A DNA stretch of 64,000 bases from Nakamurella leprariae. Its GTDB lineage: Bacteria > Actinomycetota > Actinomycetes > Mycobacteriales > Nakamurellaceae. Each line of letters starts with the position of its first letter. Within the stretch, counting starts at the first letter, position 1. A program made the translations under genes and the position numbers. Below are positions 38,389-47,525 of the stretch, in pieces. The stretch is from positions 237,379 to 301,378 of the forward strand of contig NZ_JAERWK010000016.1 of NCBI RefSeq assembly GCF_016918035.1, in the 5' to 3' direction. Under the pieces are notes generated by a model, which worked only from the letters and a program-made list of their open reading frames with translations, was not told the origin of the DNA and ran no database searches.

Positions 38389-39091
38389 GCGGTCACCGCC
38401 GCGCCGTCGGTCCCGGGTCCGGTGCCGTCCTGCACGTCGGCCGGCGGGGTGCGTCGCAGCACGCTCACCGCCCAGCCCGGGATCGGGCCGGGGTCGTCCG
38501 GCCACGGATCCAGGTGCCAGGTGGCGAACCGGTGCTCCAGCGTCAGGCCGGCCGCCGCGGCGTCCCGGTCGAAGTCGTCCAGGCGGTACTCCCGGTCGGT
38601 CGCGAAGCCGGCGACGAGCCGACCGCCCGCGGCGAGCACCGCGGTCAGCCGGGCCAGCACGGCCCGCTCGGTGCCGGGAGCCTGGAAGACCAGCACGTTG
38701 CCGGGCAGCGCGATCACGTCGAAGGCCTCGGGGGCCCCGCCGCGCGCAACGCGGCGGGGGTCACGTCGAGCAGGTCGAGCTCGAGCAGCGGGACGCCCGG
38801 GTACCGCCCCCGTCCCACCGCCAGTTGCCCGGCGTCCCGGTCGATGCCCAGGGCCCGGTGGCCGGCCCGGTGCAGCGCGGCGGCGATCCGGCCGGTGCCG
38901 CAGCCGGCGTCCAGCACGGCCGCGCCCCGCGGCGCCAGCGCATCGACGAAGCGGGCCTCGCCCTCCAGATCGTCGCCCCGTTCGAAGGCCCGGCCGAACC
39001 GGTCCACGTAGGCCTGCCAGGACGGCCCGGTCATGGTGGTGTCCCACCGGGTCGGGCCCGCGGCCCCGGTGACCTCCGAACGCTGCGTCAT
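38385..39091 (-). pseudogene. Class I SAM methyltransferase, frameshifted
   Basis: The N-terminal part (from ATG 39091 or 39034) holds the SAM-binding motif VLDAGCGTGRIAAALHRAG, followed by ALGIDRDAGQL. It reads to a run GGGGCCCCC at 38730-38738 (5 G and 4 C on the plus strand), after which the homologous sequence continues in another frame (AFDVIALPGNVLVFQAPG, then the C-terminal strands) to the stop at 38385. Adding one base in the run restores a 235-residue methyltransferase. Either a real mutation or a homopolymer sequencing error. It would be coupled to the downstream oxidoreductase. Confidence 0.8.
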
Positions 39092-39170
39092 CGCCCCAGT
39101 GTCCCCGGTCGCCGGCTCCCGGACCGCCCGAGGTCGCGGTCGCGTCCGACCGCTCTGCCAGGATCGCCGC

Positions 39171-40499
39171 ATGACGACCGCCCCCGCCGCCGGCCAGGAC
39201 GACCTCGAGCGCGCCGGTCTGGCCGACCTGGCCGCCTTCCTGCGGGCCTCGCCCGGGCCGTTCCACGCGGTCGCCGAAGCGGCGACCCGGCTGCGGGCCG
39301 AGGGCTTCACCGAACACCGCTGGCCCCGACCGGGCGCGCCGGGCGACGACCCGCTGCGACCCGGCGGTCACTGGCTGGTCCGCGACGGGGCCCTCATCGC
39401 CTGGGTGGTGCCCGCGGGCGCCACCGCGGGCGCGCCGCTGCGGATCTTCGCCGCGCACACCGACTCTCCCGCACTGCGCATCAAGCCGCACCCGGACACC
39501 GGCGTCGCGGGGTGGCGACAGCTCGGCGTCGAGGTCTACGGCGGCGCGCTCTGGAACTCCTGGCTGGACCGGGACCTGGGGCTGGCCGGCCGGGTGGTGC
39601 TGCGGGACGGCACGGTGCTGCCGGTGTTCGTGGACCGACCGCTGCTGCGGGTGCCGCAGTTGGCCATCCACCTGGACCGCAGCGTCAACCAGGGCCTGAC
39701 CCTGGACCCGCAGCGGCAGCTGACGCCGGTGTGGGGTCTGGGCCGGGTGGCCGCGGGTGACCTGCTCGAGTTCCTGGCCGCCGAGCTGGGCGTCGCCGCC
39801 GGTGACATCGCGGCGCACGACCTCATCACCGTGGAGCTGAGCCCGCCGGCGCTGCTCGGCCGCGACCGGGAGCTGTTCGCCGCCGGCCGGCTGGACAACC
39901 TGGTGTCCGTGCACGCCGGCCTCGACGCGCTGCTGCAGCTGCGGGCGGCCGATCCGCAGCCGGACGCCCCCATCTCGGTGCTGGCCGCGTTCGACCACGA
40001 GGAGGTGGGCAGCGACACGGCCACCGGCGCCGGCGGGCCGCTGCTGGGATCGGTACTCACCCTGTTGGCCGGCGGCGACCAGGCTCCGGGTGTCCGCGCC
40101 GGGGTCTTCGCCGAGTCCCGGTGCCTGTCCGTCGACGTCACGCACGCCGTGCACCCCGGCTACCTGGACCGCTACGAGCCCGAGCACCTGTGCCTGCCCA
40201 ACGGCGGTCCGGCGCTCAAGGTCAACGCGGTGCAGCGGTACGCCACCGACGCCCCCGGGGCGGCCGCGTGGACCCGGGCGTGCGCCCGGGCCGGCGTGCC
40301 CAGTCAGGTGTTCGTCTCCCGCAACACGGTGCCGTGCGGGTCGACGGTGGGGCCGATCCTGGCCACCCGGCTGGGCATCCGCACGGTCGACGTCGGCATC
40401 CCGGTGCTGTCGATGCACTCGGTCCGGGAGCTGTGCGGGGCGCAGGACCCGGCCCGGCTCACCGCCGCGGCCGTGGCCTTCCTGTCCGATCCGGTCTGA
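39171..40499 (+). CDS. M18 family aminopeptidase
   Basis: A cytosolic zinc aminopeptidase of the aspartyl aminopeptidase family, removing acidic N-terminal residues. The 442-residue protein shows metal-binding blocks in order: AAHTDSPALRIKPHP (first histidine), AGRLDNLVSVHAGLDALL (bridging aspartate), AAFDHEEVGSDTATG (catalytic glutamate pair) and the C-terminal MHSVRELCG. The ATG at 39171 is used. The methyltransferase gene is divergent, with 80 bp between starts. Confidence 0.93.
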   Translation: MTTAPAAGQDDLERAGLADLAAFLRASPGPFHAVAEAATRLRAEGFTEHRWPRPGAPGDDPLRPGGHWLVRDGALIAWVVPAGATAGAPLRIFAAHTDSPALRIKPHPDTGVAGWRQLGVEVYGGALWNSWLDRDLGLAGRVVLRDGTVLPVFVDRPLLRVPQLAIHLDRSVNQGLTLDPQRQLTPVWGLGRVAAGDLLEFLAAELGVAAGDIAAHDLITVELSPPALLGRDRELFAAGRLDNLVSVHAGLDALLQLRAADPQPDAPISVLAAFDHEEVGSDTATGAGGPLLGSVLTLLAGGDQAPGVRAGVFAESRCLSVDVTHAVHPGYLDRYEPEHLCLPNGGPALKVNAVQRYATDAPGAAAWTRACARAGVPSQVFVSRNTVPCGSTVGPILATRLGIRTVDVGIPVLSMHSVRELCGAQDPARLTAAAVAFLSDPV

Positions 40500-40783
40500 G
40501 CGCACCCTCGGTCAGCGCAACCGGACCGGGTCCGGTCGGTCCACTGCGGACCGCCCGTCCCGCGTCGAGGTGACGCGGAGTGACCACGCAAGGGTCGACG
40601 GCGCTGCTGCGACACCCGGTCCGGGGATGGCCGGGGAGCGCCGCGGCCCGGCACACTGGACCGACCCGGCGCGGGCAGTCAACGCCCCCGGATCGGCCCA
40701 ACCAGCGGTCCGCCTCTCCCAGCCCATCGCGCGCGTCCGGTCGTCGGGCTCGGCGCTGTGAGCCGGTCGGAACTGGAGTCCCC

Positions 40784-41182
40784 GTGTCGTTCCCGCTGCG
40801 TGCTCCCCGCGAGCCGGCGTGCGATGGCGGTCCCGACGAGGTGGTGCTGATCGTCGAGGACGACCCGGATCTGCTGGAACTGCTGAGCATCTGGTTCCGT
40901 GGGGAGCACCGCACCGTCATCGCTGCGCTGTCCGCCGATGAGGCGCTGGCCCGGACCTCCGGCGTGATCGTCGATCTCGCGGTGGTCGACCTGATCCTCG
41001 GTGGCCTGCTGGACGGTTGGCAACTCATTCCGTTGCTGCGCACCCAGCACGCCGGGACCCGGATCGTCATCTGCTCGATGCTCGACCCGGAGGATCACCC
41101 GGCTGCCGACGAGACCCTGCCCAAGCCGTGTTCGCGCGGGGACGTCAGCCGGTTGCTCCGGCGTCTGGAGCAGGCGAGCTGA
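40784..41182 (+). CDS. Single-domain response regulator (receiver)
   Basis: A stand-alone REC domain of 132 residues. The acidic pair is D26-D27 (VLIVEDDPDLLELL), the phospho-acceptor is D69 (LAVVDLILGG), S98 (IVICSML) takes the threonine/serine switch place and K114 is in LPKPCSRGD. No output domain follows. The GTG at 40784 has GGAG five bases upstream. No histidine kinase is in the window. The last 38 bp overlap the convergent zinc-ribbon gene. Confidence 0.85.
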   Translation: MSFPLRAPREPACDGGPDEVVLIVEDDPDLLELLSIWFRGEHRTVIAALSADEALARTSGVIVDLAVVDLILGGLLDGWQLIPLLRTQHAGTRIVICSMLDPEDHPAADETLPKPCSRGDVSRLLRRLEQAS

Positions 41183-41366
41183 TCCCGTCGTCCGCGGGTC
41201 GGGCGCCGGCACCGGGCTCGCCACCCCCAGCCAACCCGATGAACCGGACCGCGAACACCCGTCCGCAACTGCGGCACCGCCACGCGCCGTGCGACGCCTC
41301 GTGCGGCCACAGGTCGGTCTCGCCGCAGTACGGGCAGTACTGGGCCGGAGCCCGGTTCTCAGTCAC
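41145..41366 (-). CDS. Small zinc-ribbon protein downstream of sulfite reductase
   Basis: A 73-residue protein with C11-x2-C14 (AQYCPYCGETDLW) and C31-x2-C34 (RCRSCGRVFAVRF), a rubredoxin/zinc-ribbon knuckle pair, and a disordered Gly/Pro/Ala tail. It begins 24 bp after the sulfite reductase stop on the same strand. In Streptomyces a similar small cysteine-knuckle ORF lies between sulfite reductase and cysH; cysH itself is not seen here. A possible role is metal binding or electron transfer to the reductase; this is inference. Confidence 0.72.
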   Translation of the reverse strand: MTENRAPAQYCPYCGETDLWPHEASHGAWRCRSCGRVFAVRFIGLAGGGEPGAGARPADDGISSPAPDAGATG

Positions 41367-41390
41367 CGCGGCCGCCCGGTCATCGCTCGG

Positions 41391-43163
41391 TCATCGCAGG
41401 GCCGTCTCGTCGGCGCGCTGCACCCACTGGGCGAACCGCTCCCCCGGCTCCCGCTCCGCCTGGAACGACCGCACCACCCGCTCGACGTAGTCGGCGACGT
41501 CGTCGCCGGCCAGCTTCTGGCCGCGCAGCTTGCGCCCGAACCCTGCGTCCAGCCCGAGACCGCCGCCGAGGTGGACCTGGAAGCCCTCGACCTGCTCCCC
41601 CGCCGGCGTGGTGACGATCATGCCCTTGAGCCCGATGTCGGCGATCTGGGTCCGGGCGCAGGCGTTCGGGCAGCCGTTGAGGTTGATGGTCAGCGGCACG
41701 TCCAGGTCGCCGAGCCGGGACTCCAGCTCGTCGACCAGCGCGATGCCCCGGGCCTTGGTCTCGACGATGGCCAGCTTGCAGAACTCCAGCCCGGTGCAGG
41801 CCATCATGTTCCGCCGGAACGTCGACGGCGTGGTGGACAGCCCCAGCTCGGCCAGCCCGGCGGTGAGCGAGTCGAGCTTGTCGGCGGCGATGTCCAGCAG
41901 CACCAGTCCCTGGTCGCTGGTCAGGCGGAGCCGTCCCGAGCCGTGCGCCTCGGCCAGGTCGGCCAGCCGGGTCAGCACGGTCCCGGAAACCCGGCCCACC
42001 GTGGGGTTGACGCCGACGTACCACCGCCCGTCGCGCTGCGGGTGGACACCGACGTGGTCGCGGGCTCCGGTGGCCGGGACCGGGGCCGGCCCGTCCAGCA
42101 ACGGCCGGTGCAGGTACTCCTGCTCCAGCACCTCCCGGAACCGCCGCACGCCCCAGTCCGCGACCAGGAACTTCAGCCGGGCCCGGTTGCGCAGCCGCCG
42201 GTAGCCGAAGTCCCGGAAGATCGACACGACGCCGGCCCACACGTCCGGCACCTCGCTGAGCGGCACCCAGGCTCCCAGCCGCTGCGCGAGCATCGGATTG
42301 GTGGACAGTCCGCCGCCGACCCACAGATCGAAGCCCGGGCCGTGCTCGGGGTGCACCACGCCGACGAAGGCCACGTCGTGGATCTCGTGCGCGACGTCCT
42401 GCCGGGGCGACCCGGAGATCGCCGTCTTGAACTTGCGCGGCAGGTTGGAGAACTCCTCGGTGCCCACGAACCGGCGCACGATCTCCCGGATCGCGGGGGT
42501 GCCGTCGATGATCTCGTCCGCGGCGATGCCGGCCACCGGCGAGCCGAGGATGACCCGCGGGGTGTCCCCGCAGGCCTCGGCGGTGGTCAGGCCGACGCCT
42601 TCGACGGCCGCCCAGATGTCCGGGACGTCCTCGATCCGCACCCAGTGCAGCTGCACGTTCTGCCGGTCGGTCAGGTCGGCGGAGTCGCGGGCGTACCGGG
42701 AGGACACGGTGCCGATGGTGCGCAGCTGCTCGGTCGTCAGCAGGCCACCGTCCACCCGGATCCGCAGCATGAAGTACCGGTCCTCGAGCTCCTCGGGGGC
42801 CAGCACCGCGGTGCGGCCGCCGTCGATGCCGGGAGCGCGCTGGGTGTACAGCCCCCACCAGCGGAACCGGCTGCGCAGGTCGGTGGGATCGATGCCGTCG
42901 AAGCCGGTGTGCCGGTACGTCGACTCGATCCGAGCCCGGCAGTGCAGGCCGTCGTCGTCCCGCTTGGCCCGCTCGTTGGGGTTCAGCGGCTCGCGATGGC
43001 CCAGCGCCCACTGACCCTGGCCGCGCCCGGCGTCGGGACGACGGTGGTGCAGCCCCGCCGCCGGGGTCTCGGTGCCGCCCGGCCCCGGACCACCGGGCGG
43101 GCCGGGCAGCGCGCCGGGCAGGACGGTGGGGTCGTCGACCGACGCGATGAAATCACTCGACAC
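41391..43163 (-). CDS. sirA: Ferredoxin-dependent sulfite reductase
   Basis: A siroheme/4Fe-4S reductase that reduces sulfite to sulfide for cysteine synthesis. The 590-residue protein has the Fe-S ligands as CTGLEFC (C-x5-C) and NGCPNAC (C-x3-C), and the ferredoxin-like half-repeats with VSSRYARDSADLTDRQNVQLHW. Nitrite reductases of the same family are very similar; the zinc-ribbon neighbour and lack of nitrate genes favour sulfite. The GTG at 43163 has AAGG eight bases upstream. The gene is the first of a two-gene operon. Confidence 0.9.
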   Translation of the reverse strand: MSSDFIASVDDPTVLPGALPGPPGGPGPGGTETPAAGLHHRRPDAGRGQGQWALGHREPLNPNERAKRDDDGLHCRARIESTYRHTGFDGIDPTDLRSRFRWWGLYTQRAPGIDGGRTAVLAPEELEDRYFMLRIRVDGGLLTTEQLRTIGTVSSRYARDSADLTDRQNVQLHWVRIEDVPDIWAAVEGVGLTTAEACGDTPRVILGSPVAGIAADEIIDGTPAIREIVRRFVGTEEFSNLPRKFKTAISGSPRQDVAHEIHDVAFVGVVHPEHGPGFDLWVGGGLSTNPMLAQRLGAWVPLSEVPDVWAGVVSIFRDFGYRRLRNRARLKFLVADWGVRRFREVLEQEYLHRPLLDGPAPVPATGARDHVGVHPQRDGRWYVGVNPTVGRVSGTVLTRLADLAEAHGSGRLRLTSDQGLVLLDIAADKLDSLTAGLAELGLSTTPSTFRRNMMACTGLEFCKLAIVETKARGIALVDELESRLGDLDVPLTINLNGCPNACARTQIADIGLKGMIVTTPAGEQVEGFQVHLGGGLGLDAGFGRKLRGQKLAGDDVADYVERVVRSFQAEREPGERFAQWVQRADETALR

Positions 43164-43354
43164 GAGGAGATCCTTGCGGGCAGGACGCCGTCGGTCCGGG
43201 GCCAGCCGGCGCGGGCACGGCGCGCGCAGGCGACTGGAACGCAGACCACGAGGCGGAACCGGACGGGGTGGGCGGCGGCACTGATCGGCGGACTCGACGG
43301 GCGCGGGTCCGGTGAGCGACGGACCTGACGGGACGACCCGGCCGACCCGCCCGG

Positions 43355-43360
43355 AGCATA
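43355..43360 (-). promoter_or_regulatory. Candidate -10 element of sirA
   Basis: TATGCT on the minus strand would give a leader of about 185 nt before the sirA GTG, longer than for most genes here. No cysteine-rich leader ORF was found in that leader. Confidence 0.35.
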
Positions 43361-43406
43361 CAGACGGGCCGCCGCCGGGCCGGTGAGCTCGCCCCGGTGA
43401 TCAGCG

Positions 43407-44753
43407 GTGATGCGCCGGGGGCGGGGCGGACGGCCGGACTTGTCGGTGGTCCCCGGCATGCTCCGCGGCGTGGACCTGGTGCGACTCATCGACGGAACGA
43501 CCCCCGCCCCGCCGGCGCTGTCCGGCGGGTTGGCCGAACCGGGCCTGCCCACGACGGACCCCGGGACCTCGCCGCTGCTCGTCGGGGCGCTGCTGCTGCT
43601 GGCCGGACTGGTGGTCGGCACGGTGCTGGGTCTCCTGCTGGGGCGGTCCCGGACGGCCGGTCGCGGCGACGACCGGCCGGACCCGGTCACCCAGGTCGCC
43701 GCCGTCCTCGCGCCCGCCGGGCAGGCGCTGGCCCGAGTGGAGGAACGCCTGCGCGAGGTGGAGCGGGACCGCGCCGGCGCCTACGCCGGGCTGCGTGAGC
43801 AGGTCGCCGCGCTGCTGCGCACCTCCACCGAGCTGGGCCAGCAGACCCGGTCGCTGGCCGGGGCGTTGCGGGCGCCGGCCGTCCGCGGGCGCTGGGGCGA
43901 GGTGCAGTTGCAACGCATCGTCGAACTGGCCGGGATGGTCGAGCACTGCGACTTCGACACCCAGGTGCACCGACCCGGCGGCGGGCGGTCGGCCGACGAG
44001 CGGCGCGGGGTCCGGCCCGACATGGTCATCCGGCTGTCCGGCGGCCGCTGCATCCCGGTGGACGCCAAGGTGCCGTTCGCCGCGTGGCTGGAAGCCCTGG
44101 ACACCGACGACCCGCCCCGCCAGGCGGCGTTGCTGACCGCGCACGCCCGCGCGATGCGGGCCCACGTCGACGCCCTGGCGGGCAAGGCGTACTGGGAACG
44201 CTTCGAGGCGGCACCGGAGTTCGTGGTCATGTTCGTGCCGGGCGAGCCGTTGCTGGACGCGGCGATGACCCGGGACCCCGGGCTGGCGGAGTACGCGTTC
44301 GAGCGATCGGTGGTGATCGCGACGCCCACCTCGTTGATGGCGCTGCTGCGGACGGTCGCCTTCACCTGGCGGCAGGAACGCCTGTCCGCCTCGGCGGCGC
44401 AGATCCACGAGCTGGGTCGCGACCTCCACCGCCGGCTGAGCACGCTGACCGGCCACCTGACCCGGATGGGCACCGGACTGCACCGCGCCGTCGAGTCCTA
44501 CAACGACCTGGTCGGCTCCACCGAGAGCCGGGTGCTGGTCACCGCCCGCCGGTTCACCGACCTGGGGGTGGCCGGGCCCCCGCTGCCGGAGGTCGTCCCG
44601 CTCACCGTGGTGCCGCGCCGGCCCCGGCCCCCGCACGACCGGGCCGGCCGGGACGCCGGGCTCGGCGACCCGTGGCCGGACCCCGCGCCACCGGACACCG
44701 CCGTCGGCGACACGGCTCCGTCGCGGGGACCAGGCATTACCGTGGAGGGATGA
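43407..44753 (+). CDS. rmuC: RmuC-domain DNA recombination protein
   Basis: A 448-residue RmuC family protein, thought to limit inverted-repeat recombination. Residues ~57-80 form a membrane segment (LLVGALLLLAGLVVGTVLGLL), then a coiled region, then the RmuC nuclease-like core with RGRWGEVQLQRIVELAGM and IPVDAKVPFAAWLEAL (the PD-(D/E)xK-type DAK). The start is uncertain: ATG 43407 or ATG 43458. The 3' end overlaps the DUF6542 gene (ATGA) and carries that gene's probable -10 element. Confidence 0.88.
   Translation: MMRRGRGGRPDLSVVPGMLRGVDLVRLIDGTTPAPPALSGGLAEPGLPTTDPGTSPLLVGALLLLAGLVVGTVLGLLLGRSRTAGRGDDRPDPVTQVAAVLAPAGQALARVEERLREVERDRAGAYAGLREQVAALLRTSTELGQQTRSLAGALRAPAVRGRWGEVQLQRIVELAGMVEHCDFDTQVHRPGGGRSADERRGVRPDMVIRLSGGRCIPVDAKVPFAAWLEALDTDDPPRQAALLTAHARAMRAHVDALAGKAYWERFEAAPEFVVMFVPGEPLLDAAMTRDPGLAEYAFERSVVIATPTSLMALLRTVAFTWRQERLSASAAQIHELGRDLHRRLSTLTGHLTRMGTGLHRAVESYNDLVGSTESRVLVTARRFTDLGVAGPPLPEVVPLTVVPRRPRPPHDRAGRDAGLGDPWPDPAPPDTAVGDTAPSRGPGITVEG
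44738..44743 (+). promoter_or_regulatory. -10 element of the DUF6542 gene (leaderless)
   Basis: TACCGT is followed by GGAGGG and the ATG at 44750. The GGAGGG is too close to act as a Shine-Dalgarno, which favours leaderless expression. Confidence 0.5.
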
Positions 44754-45199
44754 GTGTTCACCCGCCGACCGCCCGGCCCGTCGCGGCCGCCGCCTCCGCG
44801 GTCACCACCCGGCCGGGCATCCACTGGTGGGTCGCGGTGCTCGTCGCGCTGGTCGCTTCGCTGCTGGGCGCCGCGGTCGATGGCATGGCCAGCGGTGCGT
44901 TGGGCTGGGGACTGCAGATCGGCTTCGTCGCGGGCGTCGTGGTGGCCGCCCTGCTCATCCGGCGGGACTCGTTGTTCACCGCGATGGTGCAGCCGCCGTT
45001 GGTCCTGGTCGTGGCCATCCTGGTGGGCAGCACGGTGTTCGCCGAGACCGGCCTGTACGCGACCGCCCTGCGGGTGGTCGCCGGCTTCCCCACCATGCTG
45101 GTCGGGACGGCCGCCGCCGTGGTCATCGGCGTCATCCGGATCGTGGCGCAGCCGAACCGATCGTCCTCGCGACGCCTCGCGCCGCGCGACCCGGCCTGA
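44750..45199 (+). CDS. DUF6542 membrane protein (Rv1111c-type)
   Basis: A 149-residue protein with four hydrophobic segments: WWVAVLVALVASLLGAAVDG, LGWGLQIGFVAGVVVAALL, PLVLVVAILVGSTVFA and FPTMLVGTAAAVVIGVIRI. The cytoplasmic C-terminus is basic. It matches the conserved small membrane protein found next to ispH in mycobacteria (Rv1111c beside Rv1110), and here it is convergent with ispH, 39 bp apart. Function unknown. It overlaps rmuC by 4 bp. Confidence 0.78.
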   Translation: MSVHPPTARPVAAAASAVTTRPGIHWWVAVLVALVASLLGAAVDGMASGALGWGLQIGFVAGVVVAALLIRRDSLFTAMVQPPLVLVVAILVGSTVFAETGLYATALRVVAGFPTMLVGTAAAVVIGVIRIVAQPNRSSSRRLAPRDPA

Positions 45200-45238
45200 C
45201 CGACCGGGCCCCGGACCGCACCCTGCGCGGTCCGTTCC

Positions 45239-46195
45239 TCAGGCGCGGGCGCCGACCGTGCGCAGTTCGCGCGGCAGCGAGAAGGTCAGCGTCTCGGTGG
45301 CCGCGGTGAACTCCTCGACGTCGCCGAAGCCGCGCTCGGCCAACCAGTCCAGGACGCCGGTGACGAGGTCGTCCGGCACCGACGCCCCGCTGGTCACGCC
45401 CACCGTCCGCACCCCGTCCAGCCAGGCCGGGTCGATCTCGCCGGCGTCGTCCACCAGGTACGACGACCGGGCTCCCGCATCCAGCGCCACCTCGACCAGC
45501 CGCACCGAGTTCGACGAGTTCGTCGACCCCACCACGATGACGAGGTCGCAGTCCGGGGCGATCTGCTTGACCACTTCCTGGCGGTTCTGCGTGGCGTAGC
45601 AGATGTCGTCGCTGGGCGGCTGGGTCAGCAGCGGGAACCGGCGCTTGAGCAGGCCCACCGTGTCCAGCGTCTCGTCGACCGACAGCGTCGTCTGGGACAG
45701 CCAGACCACCTTGTCCGGATCGGCGACCTGCACCCGGTCGACGTCCGAGGCGTCGTTGATGACCTGGATGGCCTCGGGCGCCTCACCGTGGGTGCCCTCG
45801 ACCTCCTCGTGGCCGGTGTGCCCGATGAGCAGGATGTCGTAGCCCTCGGCCGCGTAGCGCTTGGCCTCCTTGTGCACCTTGGTGACCAGCGGGCAGGTTG
45901 CGTCGATCACCCGCAGCGACCGGTCCGCGGCCTGCTGGTGCACCGCCGGGGACACCCCGTGGGCGGAGAAGACGACGAGTGCGCCCTCGGGGACCTCGTC
46001 CGTCTCGTCGACGAAGATCGCGCCGCGCGCCTCCAGGTTCGCCACCACGTGCTTGTTGTGCACGATCTGCTTGCGCACGTACACCGGCGCCCCGAAGCGG
46101 TCCAGCGCCTGCTCCACGGTCACCACGGCACGGTCGACCCCGGCGCAGTAACCACGGGGACGGGCGAGCAGGACACGACGGCCGTCGGAAGACAT
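45239..46195 (-). CDS. ispH: 4-hydroxy-3-methylbut-2-enyl diphosphate reductase
   Basis: IspH makes IPP and DMAPP in the last step of the MEP isoprenoid pathway, using a 4Fe-4S cluster. The three cluster cysteines are in [10 protein letters not shown] (C17), [11 protein letters not shown] and [25 protein letters not shown] is the substrate-binding SxN block. The 318-residue length is typical. The ATG at 46195 has TACCAT six bases upstream; GGAGG next to the ATG is too close to serve as Shine-Dalgarno. Confidence 0.97.
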   Translation of the reverse strand: MSSDGRRVLLARPRGYCAGVDRAVVTVEQALDRFGAPVYVRKQIVHNKHVVANLEARGAIFVDETDEVPEGALVVFSAHGVSPAVHQQAADRSLRVIDATCPLVTKVHKEAKRYAAEGYDILLIGHTGHEEVEGTHGEAPEAIQVINDASDVDRVQVADPDKVVWLSQTTLSVDETLDTVGLLKRRFPLLTQPPSDDICYATQNRQEVVKQIAPDCDLVIVVGSTNSSNSVRLVEVALDAGARSSYLVDDAGEIDPAWLDGVRTVGVTSGASVPDDLVTGVLDWLAERGFGDVEEFTAATETLTFSLPRELRTVGARA

Positions 46196-46201
46196 GCCTC
46201 C

Positions 46202-46207
46202 ATGGTA
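46202..46207 (-). promoter_or_regulatory. -10 element of ispH (leaderless)
   Basis: TACCAT on the minus strand lies six bases before the ATG at 46195. Confidence 0.5.
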
Positions 46208-46251
46208 GAGACGGACGGGCCGCAGACCGGTCCGGCGACGACCGGAACCGG

Positions 46252-47430
46252 TCACACCGCGCCCAGCAGCCGGCCGGTCGCCACGCCGTGCGCCGTCCGG
46301 GCCACCACCAGCAGCAAGGCCCCGACCAGGCCGACGTACAGCGCGTCGGCCAGCGCGGCCAGCGCGGTCGCCCCGGTGGTGCCGGCCAGCGCCGCCGCCC
46401 CGGTGACACAGGTACCGACCGGGAAGGTGAACGCCCACCAGGTCATCGAGAACGGCAACGCGGTCCGGGCGGTGTGCACCGTCACGCCGACGGCGAGGGC
46501 GAAGACGAACGCGCCGAACCCCAGGATGACCAGCCCGTACAGCAGGCCGAACGCATGGGCGCCGGCGGCCATCCCGTTCGGCAGCACCCCGTCGGCCCGC
46601 GCGCCGAGCAGGACCGCCGCGGTGGCCGACTGGCCGATCATCCCGAGCGTGATCCAGACGGTCGGCACCGCCGCCGCCGCGCCCACCGTGCCGAGCACCC
46701 CACGGCCCATCAACCGGGCGTAGACCAGGCCCACGGTGAGCAGGCCGACGACCAGCGTCATGCCGAAGAGGGCGTAGCCGGTCAGCAGCAGCGTCAGCCG
46801 GAGCTGTCCGGCGGGCAGGTGGGGCACCAGGGCGGCCGCGGTGCTGGCCGACACCATGGGCGGCACCACCGGCATCAACCAGGCCGGCACCGGGGTGCCG
46901 CGGGACTCGTCAGGCCGGAGCATCGTGCGCAGCGGCACCAGCACGCAGGTGGCCAGTCCAGCCAGCGTCCCGATGAGCCACAGCGCGCCCCCGACGGCCA
47001 CGGCCGCGGTGCTGCCGAGCAGCGGCGACCCGAAGGCCACCGTGCCGGCGCCGACGGTCAGCACGGCCATCGGCGCCGCGCCGGTGAACTGGCCCATCAC
47101 CGGGTGGTCGATCGCGGCCCGGGCGGCGGCCCGGTGCCAGCGCCAGTGTCCGGCCGTCGCAGCGGCCAACGTGATGAGCAACGCCGTGGCCAGCAGCCAG
47201 ACGGCGATGGCGACCGGACGGATCACGTCGTGTATCCCGGCGCCGACCGGCAGCACGGCGGCCGCGTTGGCCACGATGCCGGTGCCCATCACCGCCGCGA
47301 ACCAGTTCGGCGTGAGCTGGGCCAGCGCCGTCCCCCCACGGACCAGACCGGCCAGCCCGGACGCGACCGGGCCGGCCGCGGCGGCGGTGACCGCGGCCGG
47401 CCGGACGCGGGTTCCCTCGGTGATCGACAT
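46252..47430 (-). CDS. TDT family transporter (TehA/Mae1/sulfite-exporter type)
   Basis: A 392-residue membrane protein with ten predicted helices. [22 protein letters not shown] is the family N-terminal signature, and [22 protein letters not shown] is the conserved penultimate segment. Members carry tellurite, C4-dicarboxylates, chloride or sulfite; sulfite export is attractive given sirA 3 kb away, but this is inference. ATG 47430 is used. A LysR regulator is divergent with about 95 bp between starts. Confidence 0.88.
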   Translation of the reverse strand: MSITEGTRVRPAAVTAAAAGPVASGLAGLVRGGTALAQLTPNWFAAVMGTGIVANAAAVLPVGAGIHDVIRPVAIAVWLLATALLITLAAATAGHWRWHRAAARAAIDHPVMGQFTGAAPMAVLTVGAGTVAFGSPLLGSTAAVAVGGALWLIGTLAGLATCVLVPLRTMLRPDESRGTPVPAWLMPVVPPMVSASTAAALVPHLPAGQLRLTLLLTGYALFGMTLVVGLLTVGLVYARLMGRGVLGTVGAAAAVPTVWITLGMIGQSATAAVLLGARADGVLPNGMAAGAHAFGLLYGLVILGFGAFVFALAVGVTVHTARTALPFSMTWWAFTFPVGTCVTGAAALAGTTGATALAALADALYVGLVGALLLVVARTAHGVATGRLLGAV

Positions 47431-47488
47431 GCCTCCACCCTCGGCCGCGCCGCGGTCCGCCGGTAGCCGGTGGATCATGGTGATGTCC

Positions 47489-47501
47489 CAACCGTTGGTT
47501 G
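47489..47501. promoter_or_regulatory. Candidate LysR operator
   Basis: CAACC-GTT-GGTTG is a perfect inverted repeat in the short divergent region between the TDT transporter and the LysR gene. Confidence 0.4.
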
Positions 47502-47525
47502 TGACTGGTGTGGTTGCATGACCGT

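Noticed and set aside
43153..43359. Small minus-strand ORF in the sirA leader as a possible cysteine leader peptide
   Set aside because: It has one cysteine, no R-R-x-x-D-L pattern and Pro/Ser/Ala-rich composition. Another frame has two isolated Cys but no stop before sirA. Neither supports attenuation.
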